DNA of 64,000 bases from Streptomyces sp. CG4 (lineage in GTDB: Bacteria; Actinomycetota; Actinomycetes; Streptomycetales; Streptomycetaceae). The notes beneath the pieces were generated by a model. It was given only the letters and a program-made list of their open reading frames with translations. It was not told the DNA's origin and made no database searches. Location of the stretch: NCBI RefSeq assembly GCF_041080655.1, contig NZ_CP163525.1:4092001-4156000 (forward strand), in the 5' to 3' direction. Position numbers and translations under genes: made by a program. The first letter of the stretch is position 1. Every line of letters starts with the position of its first letter. Positions 1 through 7,038 of the stretch are shown here, in pieces.

Positions 1-39
1 GTTCACGCCGCCTGCGCCGTTGCCGTTCGCGTCGCTCAC
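1..39 (-). CDS. nuoC: NADH-quinone oxidoreductase subunit C, N-terminal fragment
   Basis: Only the first 13 codons are inside the window. A GTG start at 39 overlaps the nuoB stop (GTGA), the usual translational coupling in this operon, and the encoded start (MSDANGNG...) is like Streptomyces NuoC. NuoC is a 30-kDa-type subunit of the peripheral arm of complex I. The call rests mainly on operon position after nuoA-nuoB. Confidence 0.75.
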   Translation of the reverse strand, partial: MSDANGNGAGGVN

Positions 40-590
40 CGCAGCAGCCCCTTCATCTCGATCGTGGGCAGGGCCTTGAGCGCGGCCTCCTCCGCCTCGC
101 GGGCGGCCTCCTCGGCGTTGACGCCGAGCTTGGAGGTCTGGATCTTGTGGTGGAGCTTGAGGATCGCGTCCATCAGCATCTCGGGGCGGGGCGGGCAGCC
201 CGGGAGGTAGATGTCGACGGGGACGATGTGATCGACGCCCTGGACGATCGCGTAGTTGTTGAACATGCCGCCCGAGGAGGCGCAGACGCCCATGGAGATC
301 ACCCATTTCGGGTTGGGCATCTGGTCGTAGACCTGCCGGAGCACCGGCGCCATCTTCTGGCTGACCCGGCCGGCGACGATCATCAGGTCCGCCTGGCGCG
401 GTGAGCCCCGGAAGACCTCCATGCCGAAGCGCGCCAGATCGTAGCGGCCGGCGCCGGTGGTCATCATCTCGATGGCGCAGCAGGCGAGGCCGAAGGTGGC
501 GGGGAAGACGGACGCCTTGCGCACCCAGCCCGCGGCCTGCTCGACGGTGGTCAGCAGGAAGCCGCTCGGCAGCTTTTCTTCGAGTCCCAT
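36..590 (-). CDS. nuoB: NADH-quinone oxidoreductase subunit B
   Basis: The 184-residue protein is the complex I subunit that carries the terminal 4Fe-4S cluster N2, which passes electrons to menaquinone at the membrane face. Family cysteines are visible as the tandem pair C37-C38, then C103 (GVCASSGG) and C132 (LPGCPPRPE). Length is normal for actinobacterial NuoB. It lies 13 bp after nuoA and overlaps nuoC by 4 bp, so it is the second gene of the nuo operon running out of the window. Confidence 0.97.
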   Translation of the reverse strand: MGLEEKLPSGFLLTTVEQAAGWVRKASVFPATFGLACCAIEMMTTGAGRYDLARFGMEVFRGSPRQADLMIVAGRVSQKMAPVLRQVYDQMPNPKWVISMGVCASSGGMFNNYAIVQGVDHIVPVDIYLPGCPPRPEMLMDAILKLHHKIQTSKLGVNAEEAAREAEEAALKALPTIEMKGLLR

Positions 591-603
591 GACTAAAGGC
601 CCC

Positions 604-963
604 TCAGTCCCATTCCAGGCCGCCGCGCCGCCATACGTACGCGTACGCGACGAAGACGGTGAGCACGAAGAGCAGCATCTCCACGAGCCCGAAAATCCCC
701 AGGGCGTCGAAGGTGACGGCCCAGGGGTAGAGGAAGACGATCTCGATGTCGAAGACGATGAAGAGCATCGCCGTCAGGTAGTACTTGATGGGGAAGCGCC
801 CGCCGCCGGCCGGCGTGGGGGTCGGCTCGATACCGCACTCGTAGGCCTCAAGCTTGGCGCGGTTGTACCGCTTCGGACCAATCAGCGTGGCCATGACCAC
901 GGAGAAGATCGCAAAGCCTGCCCCGAGGGCTCCCAGTACGAGGATGGGCGCATACGCGTTCAC
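604..963 (-). CDS. nuoA: NADH-quinone oxidoreductase subunit A
   Basis: The 119-residue membrane protein has three hydrophobic segments (about 7-30, 65-85 and 90-110) and the family signature YECGIEP at about 41-47, as expected for NuoA of the complex I membrane arm. It is the first gene of the nuo operon. A 752-bp region with a Rex-type palindrome lies upstream, which fits redox control of the operon. Confidence 0.96.
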   Translation of the reverse strand: MNAYAPILVLGALGAGFAIFSVVMATLIGPKRYNRAKLEAYECGIEPTPTPAGGGRFPIKYYLTAMLFIVFDIEIVFLYPWAVTFDALGIFGLVEMLLFVLTVFVAYAYVWRRGGLEWD

Positions 964-1079
964 CGCTCCTCGCTCCTCTCAGTCGGCGCTGACTGCTGGC
1001 GGTTGCACTGGTGCACCGGGCTCACATCCGCCGCACCGGTCCCACGAACCCCGCTCGTCCCGGGCGAAGATCGAGAACA

Positions 1080-1095
1080 TGTGAAGCAGGTCACA
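1080..1095. promoter_or_regulatory. Candidate Rex operator upstream of nuoA
   Basis: The 16-bp site TGTGAAGCAGGTCACA has perfect TGTGA/TCACA arms and matches 12 of 16 positions of the Streptomyces Rex consensus TGTGAACGCGTTCACA. It lies 117 bp upstream of the nuoA start. Rex is the NADH/NAD+-sensing repressor of respiratory genes in Streptomyces, so the position makes functional sense. The role is inferred from the match only. Confidence 0.6.
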
Positions 1096-1564
1096 AGCCC
1101 AGCTGCCACGCATCTTATGCCCGCCGCTCTGTGATCTGCGACACGGCGTATTCCACAAGCTTTGTGATCTCCACCACCTGACGAAGGAACATGAAGTCGG
1201 ATGATGGGTGATCTTCATACGCGAAGCGTTCAGTTGATCACCAGAAGTGACATTCTTGCCTGTCGCCGCAGGCCGGAGAGGTCGTCTCAATATCAAGAGA
1301 CTTCCGCTGCATGCAAATTGGTGCTAGACGCAACGGCTTGATAAAGGACCCCGTTCACACATCGGAGGGAGGCGCGGGGTGCGATGTGGACGCGATGCGA
1401 ACGCGTGCACGCGTTCACGAGCTCCGCACACGCGGGACGCGACGGTTCCGGTAACCGTTCCGTGACCTCCGCCACATTGATGAGAGGCCCCTGAGAACCG
1501 GGCTTGGCCAACCACCTCAAGCAGTGGTAAGCGGGGGGCAATTCGGGCGTAATGATCAAAGACC

Positions 1565-1584
1565 GTGATCAAGGGCTTGATCAC
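1565..1584. promoter_or_regulatory. 20-bp palindrome in the C40 peptidase leader
   Basis: GTGATCAAGGGCTTGATCAC is a perfect 9-bp inverted repeat with a 2-bp centre, 131 bp upstream of the peptidase start. A related half (TGATCAAAG) precedes it at 1553. It could be a protein-binding operator or an RNA stem. No regulator can be named. Confidence 0.4.
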
Positions 1585-1715
1585 CGACGTCCGCAATGTC
1601 CGTTACGGCGTCAATAAAGAGTGACACGCCCGGGATTCATGGTCTCGATTGAGCAACTGTGGCGCAGCACACGTTTCTTGAAGATATGAAGGAGCCCCTG
1701 GTACCCGTTATTCCC

Positions 1716-2516
1716 ATGTCCCACACCGCTCACATACGCAGCCACCGGAAGCCCCGCCGCAGCGCGTCGTCCCTCGCGATGCGGGCCGGAGTTGCCGGTG
1801 GCGTCCTCAGCTCCCTGGCAGTCGCCGGGGCGTCCGGCTCGGCGACTGCGGCCGAGCCGGTGACGCAGACCCTCGAACTGCCCACCCTGACGGCCGACCT
1901 GGCCGCTCAGGCCGCCAAGTCCGCGGACGCCACCCAGCAGGCCGCCGCGAACTACCAGCTGCAGGCCGAGCGTGACACGGCTGCCGCAAACGCCGCGAAG
2001 CAGGCCAAGGCGGACCTCGCGGAGGCCAAGCAGAAGGCCGCCGAGGCCAAGAAGAAGGCCGAGGAGGCCGCCCGCAGGGAGGCCGCCGCCCGCGCCTCGC
2101 GCAACGCGGACCGGACGACGCTCGCCGCCACGTCGGACTCCGGCAGCACGTCCACGGCGACCGGTTCGGCCGCGTCCGTCATCGCCTTCGTGAAGGCGCA
2201 GATCGGCAAGTCCTACGTCCTGGGCGCCTCCGGCCCGAGCGCCTACGACTGCTCCGGCCTGGTGCAGTCCGCCTTCAAGGAGATCGGCGTCAGCCTGCCG
2301 CGCGTCTCCCAGGACCAGTCGACCTCCGGCACGCAGGTCTCGCTCAGCAACCTGCAGCCGGGCGACATCCTCTACTGGGGCAGCGCGGGCAGCGCGTACC
2401 ACGTGGCGGTGTACGTCGGCGACGGTATGTTCGTCGGCGCGCAGAACCCGTCGACCGGCATCGTCGAGAAGCCGCTGTCGTACGACCCGCCGACCGGTGC
2501 CGTGCGGGTGCTCTGA
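1716..2516 (+). CDS. Secreted NlpC/P60 (C40) cell-wall peptidase
   Basis: The 266-residue exported enzyme should cleave peptide stems of peptidoglycan. A signal peptide with an Arg-rich n-region (SHRKPRRS) is followed by an Ala/Lys/Glu-rich coiled coil (about 60-125) and a C-terminal NlpC/P60 domain. That domain has the catalytic cysteine in YDCSGLV (about C179) and the histidine in AYHVAVY (about H229). The start at 1716 is chosen because it gives a normal signal peptide; in-frame ATGs at 1659 and 1686 would add an atypical extension. A purine-rich AAGGAG sits 22 bp upstream. It is transcribed divergently from nuo. Confidence 0.9.
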   Translation: MSHTAHIRSHRKPRRSASSLAMRAGVAGGVLSSLAVAGASGSATAAEPVTQTLELPTLTADLAAQAAKSADATQQAAANYQLQAERDTAAANAAKQAKADLAEAKQKAAEAKKKAEEAARREAAARASRNADRTTLAATSDSGSTSTATGSAASVIAFVKAQIGKSYVLGASGPSAYDCSGLVQSAFKEIGVSLPRVSQDQSTSGTQVSLSNLQPGDILYWGSAGSAYHVAVYVGDGMFVGAQNPSTGIVEKPLSYDPPTGAVRVL

Positions 2517-2543
2517 GCACTCCAGGCGCCTCTCAACGCGCGT

Positions 2544-2574
2544 AGGGCCGCAGCCGCTCGGGGGCAGCGGCCCT
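2544..2574 (+). terminator. Stem-loop after the C40 peptidase gene
   Basis: AGGGCCGC and GCGGCCCT form an 8-bp perfect stem with a 15-base loop, 28 bp after the peptidase stop. No U-tract follows, which is common for Streptomyces terminators. Confidence 0.45.
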
Positions 2575-2667
2575 TGCGCCGTTCCTGGCACGCCAGGGCG
2601 CCGCTCCTGACATGCTCGGCACGGACCGCCACTCGGCGGTCCGTCCACGAGCGAAGGAGACCGCGCG

Positions 2668-3291
2668 ATGCCACGCGTGTTCGTACAGGGAAGGCCCGCC
2701 GACTACTACCCCCGCCACGCCCCCGAGGCCCGGCGTGGAGCGGTACGCAGGGTCACGGAGGTCGGCGAGGAGGTCCTGCACAAGCCGTGCCGGGATGTCA
2801 CGGAGTTCGGACCCGACCTCGCCGCACTCATCGACGACATGTTCCTCACCCTGTATGTCGCCGAAGGGGCGGGACTGGCGGCGAACCAGGTCGGGGTCGA
2901 TCTCCGGCTGTTCGTATACGACTGCCCCGACGACGACGGTGTCCGACATGTCGGGCACGTCGTCAATCCGGTGCTCGAAACGCCCACCAGCGGGCGGCGG
3001 CTGCTGGAGGAGGGCGAGGGCTGTCTGTCGGTGCCGGGTGCCGTGATGGCCGTACCGCGGCCGGACCGGGCCGTCGTGCGCGGGCAGGACAAGGACGGCC
3101 ATCCGCTCGTCGTCGAGGGCACGGGATACTTCGCGCGCTGCCTCATCCATGAGACCGACCACACCAACGGGTACGTCTACCTGGATCGGCTCTCCAAGCG
3201 GGAGAAAAAGGACGCGCTGCGGCAGATGGCGGCCCGGCGGGACGAGGTGTTCGCCCGCCGGGCCGCCAACACGGCCGCGCTCAGCGTCTAG
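2668..3291 (+). CDS. def: Peptide deformylase
   Basis: This 207-residue metalloenzyme removes the N-formyl group from nascent proteins. All three family motifs are present: GAGLAANQ (67-74), EGCLS with metal ligand C119, and HETDH (161-165) giving the two His ligands and the catalytic Glu. An extra N-terminal stretch of about 25 residues precedes the deformylase core. Streptomyces carry several def genes, so this may not be the housekeeping copy. Its stop codon directly abuts the stop of the convergent reductase gene with no spacer. Confidence 0.93.
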   Translation: MPRVFVQGRPADYYPRHAPEARRGAVRRVTEVGEEVLHKPCRDVTEFGPDLAALIDDMFLTLYVAEGAGLAANQVGVDLRLFVYDCPDDDGVRHVGHVVNPVLETPTSGRRLLEEGEGCLSVPGAVMAVPRPDRAVVRGQDKDGHPLVVEGTGYFARCLIHETDHTNGYVYLDRLSKREKKDALRQMAARRDEVFARRAANTAALSV

Positions 3292-4584
3292 TCACGCCTT
3301 CGGGGCCACCTTGCTCAGGCCGTTGATGATGCGGTCCATCGCGTCGCCGCCCGTGGGGTCGGTGAGGTTCGCGAGGAGCTTGAGGGTGAACTTCATCAGC
3401 ATCGGGTGCGTGAGGCCGCGCTGGGCGGCGATCTGCATGACCTTCGGGTTGCCGATGAGCTTCACGAAGGCGCGGCCGAGCGTGTAGTAGCCGCCGTAGG
3501 TGTCCTTGAGGACGCGCGGGTAGCGCTGCAGGGCGATCTCGCGCTGGGCGGGCGTGGCCCGCGCGTGGGCCTGGACGATGACGTCGGCGGCGATCTGGCC
3601 GGACTCCATGGCGTAGGCGATGCCCTCGCCGTTGAAGGGGTTCACCAGGCCGCCGGCGTCGCCGACCAGCAGCAGTCCGCGCGTGTAGTGCGGCTGGCGG
3701 TTGAAGGCCATGGGCAGGGCGGCGCCGCGGATCGGGCCGGTCATGTTCTCGGGGGTGTAGCCCCAGTCCTCGGGCATGGAGGCGCACCAGGCCTTGAGGA
3801 TCTCGCGCCAGTCCAGTTCCTTGAAGGAGGCGGAGGTGTTGAGGACGCCGAGGCCGACGTTGGACGTGCCGTCGCCCATGCCGAAGATCCAGCCGTAGCC
3901 GGGCAGCAGGCGGTCCTGGGCGCCGCGGCGGTCCCACAGCTCCAGCCAGGACTCCAGGTAGTCGTCCTCGTGGCGGGGCGAGGTGAAGTACGTCCGCACC
4001 GCGACGCCCATGGGGCGGTCCTCGCGGCGGTGCAGGCCCATCGCGAGGGACAGGCGGGTGGAGTTGCCGTCGGCGGCCACGACCAGCGGCGCGTGGAAGG
4101 TGACCTCGCGCTTCTCCTCGCCGAGCTTGGCGGTGACGCCGGTGATGCGGCCGGTGCGGTCGTCGAGGACGGGACCGGAGACGTTGCAGCGCTCGTAGAG
4201 GCGGGCGCCGGCCTTCTGGGCGTTGCGGGCGAGCTGCTCGTCGAAGTCGTCACGCTTGCGGACGAGGCCGTAGTTCGGATACGCGGCGAGATCCGGCCAG
4301 TCCAGCTGGAGGCGGGAGCCGCCGCCGATGATGCGCAGGCCCTTGTTGCGCAGCCAGCCGGCCTCCTCGGAGATGTCGATGCCCATGGCCACGAGCTGCT
4401 TCACCGCGCGCGGGGTGAGACCGTCGCCGCAGACCTTCTCGCGCGGGAACTCGGTCTTCTCCAGGAGCAGGACGTCGAGACCGGCCTTGGCGAGGTGGTA
4501 GGCGGTCGTGGAGCCGGCCGGCCCCGCGCCGACCACGATCACGTCGGCGGTGTTCTCGGAGAGGGGCTCCTTCACGACGGTCAC
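3292..4584 (-). CDS. Geranylgeranyl reductase family FAD enzyme (candidate menaquinone reductase)
   Basis: The 430-residue flavoprotein has an N-terminal dinucleotide-binding motif (GAGPAGST at about 22-29), the family element EKVCGDGLTPRAV (about 50-62), and a second FAD motif VGDAGGLVNPFNGEGI. The family reduces isoprenoid double bonds. Because it sits between nuo and menG/mqnC, it is a good candidate for a MenJ-type enzyme that partly saturates the menaquinone side chain, matching the hydrogenated MK-9 species of Streptomyces. The exact substrate is inferred. Older annotations call such genes electron transfer oxidoreductases. Confidence 0.85.
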   Translation of the reverse strand: MTVVKEPLSENTADVIVVGAGPAGSTTAYHLAKAGLDVLLLEKTEFPREKVCGDGLTPRAVKQLVAMGIDISEEAGWLRNKGLRIIGGGSRLQLDWPDLAAYPNYGLVRKRDDFDEQLARNAQKAGARLYERCNVSGPVLDDRTGRITGVTAKLGEEKREVTFHAPLVVAADGNSTRLSLAMGLHRREDRPMGVAVRTYFTSPRHEDDYLESWLELWDRRGAQDRLLPGYGWIFGMGDGTSNVGLGVLNTSASFKELDWREILKAWCASMPEDWGYTPENMTGPIRGAALPMAFNRQPHYTRGLLLVGDAGGLVNPFNGEGIAYAMESGQIAADVIVQAHARATPAQREIALQRYPRVLKDTYGGYYTLGRAFVKLIGNPKVMQIAAQRGLTHPMLMKFTLKLLANLTDPTGGDAMDRIINGLSKVAPKA

Positions 4585-4681
4585 GGCGGGATCTCCCCAA
4601 GTTCGAAATCTGCGTGCCGACCGGCACTGGACATGGGCAGTCTATTCAGCAGAATTGATCACCCGGCTGAAGGGCTGCCCT

Positions 4682-5200
4682 GTGAACCGACCTCTCCCCG
4701 TGGTACGGCTGCGCGTCCCCACTCACGAGGACGCGATCGCCTGGCACCGGGTCTTCGCCGACCCCGAGGTCATGGAGTTCTACGGCGGCAGGCCGGCCGC
4801 GCTGTCGGTCTACGAGGAACTCACCGCGCGGCAGCGACGGCACGACGCGGAACTGGGCTTCTGCCTGTGGACCATGCTGGACGAGTCCGGCGAGGTGATC
4901 GGCTTCACCGGGGCGCAGCCCTGGCGGCCCGACTGGGGTCCGGTCGGCGAGACGGAGATCGGCTGGCGGCTCGGCCGCGCGCACTGGGGCAAGGGGTATG
5001 TCACCGCGGCCGCGCGCGAGACGGTCCGGCGGGTGCGGGCGGCCGGGGTGCCGCAGGTGGTGGCGGTGGTCCGCCCGGGCAACGAGCGGTCGATCGCGGT
5101 GACCCGGCGGCTCGGCATGGAGCCCGCGGAGACCTATCCGCACCCCCTGCTGGACGAGCGGGCCCTCTGCTTCCGACTCAGCCTCAATCACGCACAGTAG
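4682..5200 (+). CDS. GNAT acetyltransferase, RimJ/RimL-like
   Basis: The 172-residue protein has the GNAT core: RLRVPTHEDAIAWHRVFAD at the start, a β4-like IGFTGAQPW stretch, then the acyl-CoA loop EIGWRLGRAHWGKGYVTAAAR and VRPGNERSIAVTRRLGM near the C-terminus. This is the pattern of RimJ/RimL-type N-terminal or small-molecule acetyltransferases. The GTG at 4682 is chosen as start (GAAGGG upstream); the open frame continues upstream but would overlap the divergent reductase gene. The substrate is unknown. Confidence 0.82.
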   Translation: MNRPLPVVRLRVPTHEDAIAWHRVFADPEVMEFYGGRPAALSVYEELTARQRRHDAELGFCLWTMLDESGEVIGFTGAQPWRPDWGPVGETEIGWRLGRAHWGKGYVTAAARETVRRVRAAGVPQVVAVVRPGNERSIAVTRRLGMEPAETYPHPLLDERALCFRLSLNHAQ

Positions 5201-5282
5201 TCATCTGTTACAGAAAGACACCGATCTCTTCCGGCCGAGGCACGCGAGAGTTACTCTTCCAGTACCGCTGGGGGTGACATCT

Positions 5283-5618
5283 GTGCGCATAACACCCAAA
5301 ACACCCGAAGTGCGCGTGCCGCGACTGGTCGGACTGATGGCCGTGGACGCGCGTGAAACGGCCCGGGCGCAGGGCCTGTTCCTCAACGCGCCCGACCGCC
5401 CGGACTTCCACCTCACGGTCGTCGACTACGTCGTACGCCAGTACCCGCAGCCCGGCGCCGAGGTGCCGCGGGAGTCGATGGTGTACGTGTGGTTCGACTT
5501 CGGTGACGGAGAGGGCGGCGGGGGCGTGCGCGAGCCACGCATCCCGCGGCCGCCCACCGGCGGCATGCAACGCGAACTCGGCGAGCCCGGCGACGCCTTC
5601 GAGATGATCGACCGCTGA
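5283..5618 (+). CDS. PASTA-domain protein
   Basis: This short protein of about 111 residues carries one PASTA-like domain: VRVPRLVGLMAVDARETARAQGL, then QYPQPGAEVPRESMVYVWF. The C-terminal tail is Gly/Pro-rich. PASTA domains usually bind muropeptides, but no signal peptide or membrane segment is visible, so this one may act in the cytoplasm. GTG 5283 has GGGGG 8 bases upstream; an in-frame GTG at 5274 would add three residues. Low certainty on role. Confidence 0.75.
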   Translation: MRITPKTPEVRVPRLVGLMAVDARETARAQGLFLNAPDRPDFHLTVVDYVVRQYPQPGAEVPRESMVYVWFDFGDGEGGGGVREPRIPRPPTGGMQRELGEPGDAFEMIDR

Positions 5619-5693
5619 GCCGCCGGCCGGCGCCGCAGGGACTCGGCTCTCCTGTGCAGCCGCGGGATTCGGCCTTCCTCGGAGCCGCGGGGC

Positions 5694-6389
5694 TCAGCTC
5701 TCCTTGAAGCCCCGGTGCAGTGCGACCACGCCGCCGGTGAGGTTGCGGTACGCCACCTTCGACCAGCCCGCCTTGCGCAGCCGTTCGGCGAGGGCGGGCT
5801 GGTTGGGCCAGGCGCGGATGGACTCGGCGAGGTAGACGTAGGCGTCCGGGTTCGAGGAGACCGCGCGCGCGACCGGGGGCAGCGCCCGCATCAGGTACTC
5901 GGTATAGACGGTGCGGAACGGCGCCCAGGTCGGATGCGAGAACTCGCAGATCACCACGCGACCGCCGGGCCGGGTCACCCGGTACATCTCGCGCAGGGCC
6001 GTGTCCGTGTCCTGGACGTTGCGCAGCCCGAAGGAGATCGTCACGGCGTCGAAGGTGTCGTCCTTGAACGGCAGCTTCGTCGCGTCGCCGGCCGTGAACG
6101 GCAGCCAGGTGTGCTTCCGCTTGCCGACCTGGAGCATCCCGAGCGAGAAGTCGCAGGGGACGACGTACGCGCCCGTCCGTGCGAAGGGCAGCGAGGAGGT
6201 CGCCGTACCGGCGGCCAGGTCGAGGATCTTCTGCGCGGGGCGCGCGTCGACCGCCTGCGCCCCCTCCTTGCGCCAGCGCCGGTCCTGGCCGAGCGACAGC
6301 ACGTCGTTCGTCAGGTCGTACCGTTCCGCCACGTCGTCGAACATCGAGGCGACTTCGTGCGGCTGCTTGTTCAGGGAAGCGCGGGTCAC
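5694..6389 (-). CDS. menG: Demethylmenaquinone methyltransferase
   Basis: The 231-residue SAM-dependent C-methyltransferase performs the last step of menaquinone synthesis. It shows the UbiE/MenG signatures: FDDVAERYDLTNDVLSLGQDRRWR near the N-terminus, motif I LDLAAGTATSS, DATKLPFKDDTFDAV, and FGLRNVQDTDTALREMYRVTRPGG. Length is typical. It lies with mqnC on the same strand and close to the reductase and nuo genes, a respiratory-quinone neighbourhood. Confidence 0.95.
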   Translation of the reverse strand: MTRASLNKQPHEVASMFDDVAERYDLTNDVLSLGQDRRWRKEGAQAVDARPAQKILDLAAGTATSSLPFARTGAYVVPCDFSLGMLQVGKRKHTWLPFTAGDATKLPFKDDTFDAVTISFGLRNVQDTDTALREMYRVTRPGGRVVICEFSHPTWAPFRTVYTEYLMRALPPVARAVSSNPDAYVYLAESIRAWPNQPALAERLRKAGWSKVAYRNLTGGVVALHRGFKES

Positions 6390-6431
6390 CTGCTCATTGT
6401 TGCAGCCCGGGTTCAGAGGACCGCGCGCGGC

Positions 6432-7031
6432 TCAGCGGCCCCGGTACACCAACCGTCCGCCGATCACGGTCGCCACGCAGGTGCCGGCGCCGCGGCGGAC
6501 CAGTTCGGCGCGGTCCGCGACGTCGAACACGGCGAAGCGGGCGGGCCCGCCCGGGACGAGCCGCGGCAGCAGGACCAGCGGGGTCGGGGACAGCGCCGCC
6601 GGGCCCGGAAGGCGTTCGGGCCGCTGCCCCACCACGAGCCCGGCCCTGCGCACCGCGTCGACCACGGCCCGCGACCGCAGTTCCCCGGCCACCGCCACCG
6701 TGCCGTGGGCCAGCATCCGCTGCACCCCGCGTCGCGCGCTCGCGCCGAGGCGTGCGGGATCACCGCGGAAGATCTCCCGCGCCCGCTCCCCGCCGATGGG
6801 CTCGGTGCCGAGGACGTCGGCCTCGCGGGGGTCGGGGTGGTAGGTGGCCTCCAGCAGCTCCGGACCGTACGGGTTCAGCAGCCCCGGGGTGAGGATGCCG
6901 GGCCAACGCCGCACCCTGGCCCGGGGCTCGGCGGCGGCCAGTTCTTCGTACGGGCCGACGGCGGCCACGGACGCCCCGTCGACCAGGACCGCCGTCTCGG
7001 GAGACCGCTCGGCGACGTGAAGTGTCAGCAC
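6432..7031 (-). CDS. Imidazolonepropionase-like protein lacking the metal site
   Basis: The 199-residue protein resembles the outer β-domain of amidohydrolases (VLVDGASVAAVGPYEEL near the start, VATVIGGRLVYRGR at the end). The PGxxDxHxH metal-binding turn is replaced by PGILTPGLLNPYGPELL and most of the TIM barrel is absent; family enzymes have about 400 residues. It is therefore unlikely to be a classical hydrolase. It ends 8 bp before the mqnC gene region and lies between menG and mqnC on the same strand, so a role near futalosine metabolism is possible but unproven. Confidence 0.6.
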   Translation of the reverse strand: MLTLHVAERSPETAVLVDGASVAAVGPYEELAAAEPRARVRRWPGILTPGLLNPYGPELLEATYHPDPREADVLGTEPIGGERAREIFRGDPARLGASARRGVQRMLAHGTVAVAGELRSRAVVDAVRRAGLVVGQRPERLPGPAALSPTPLVLLPRLVPGGPARFAVFDVADRAELVRRGAGTCVATVIGGRLVYRGR

Positions 7032-7038
7032 AGCGCGC

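Larger units (their letters stand above)
964..1715. other. Divergent intergenic region between nuoA and the C40 peptidase gene
   Basis: No convincing gene is seen in these 752 bp. The side near nuoA carries a Rex-like operator (1080-1095). The side near the peptidase is GC-rich and rich in short inverted repeats: TGATCAAAG and GTGATCAAG motifs around 1551-1584, and GGTAACC at 1451. It would be transcribed as an unusually long leader if the promoter lies near 1300. A structured 5' leader would suit a cell-wall hydrolase, but no known RNA family is recognised with confidence. Confidence 0.5.

Noticed and set aside
1300..1715. Calling the peptidase leader a known c-di-AMP (ydaO-type) riboswitch
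   Set aside because: Some short elements look similar, but the full conserved signature (for example GGGTGAAT) is not visible. It is kept only as a finding to check.
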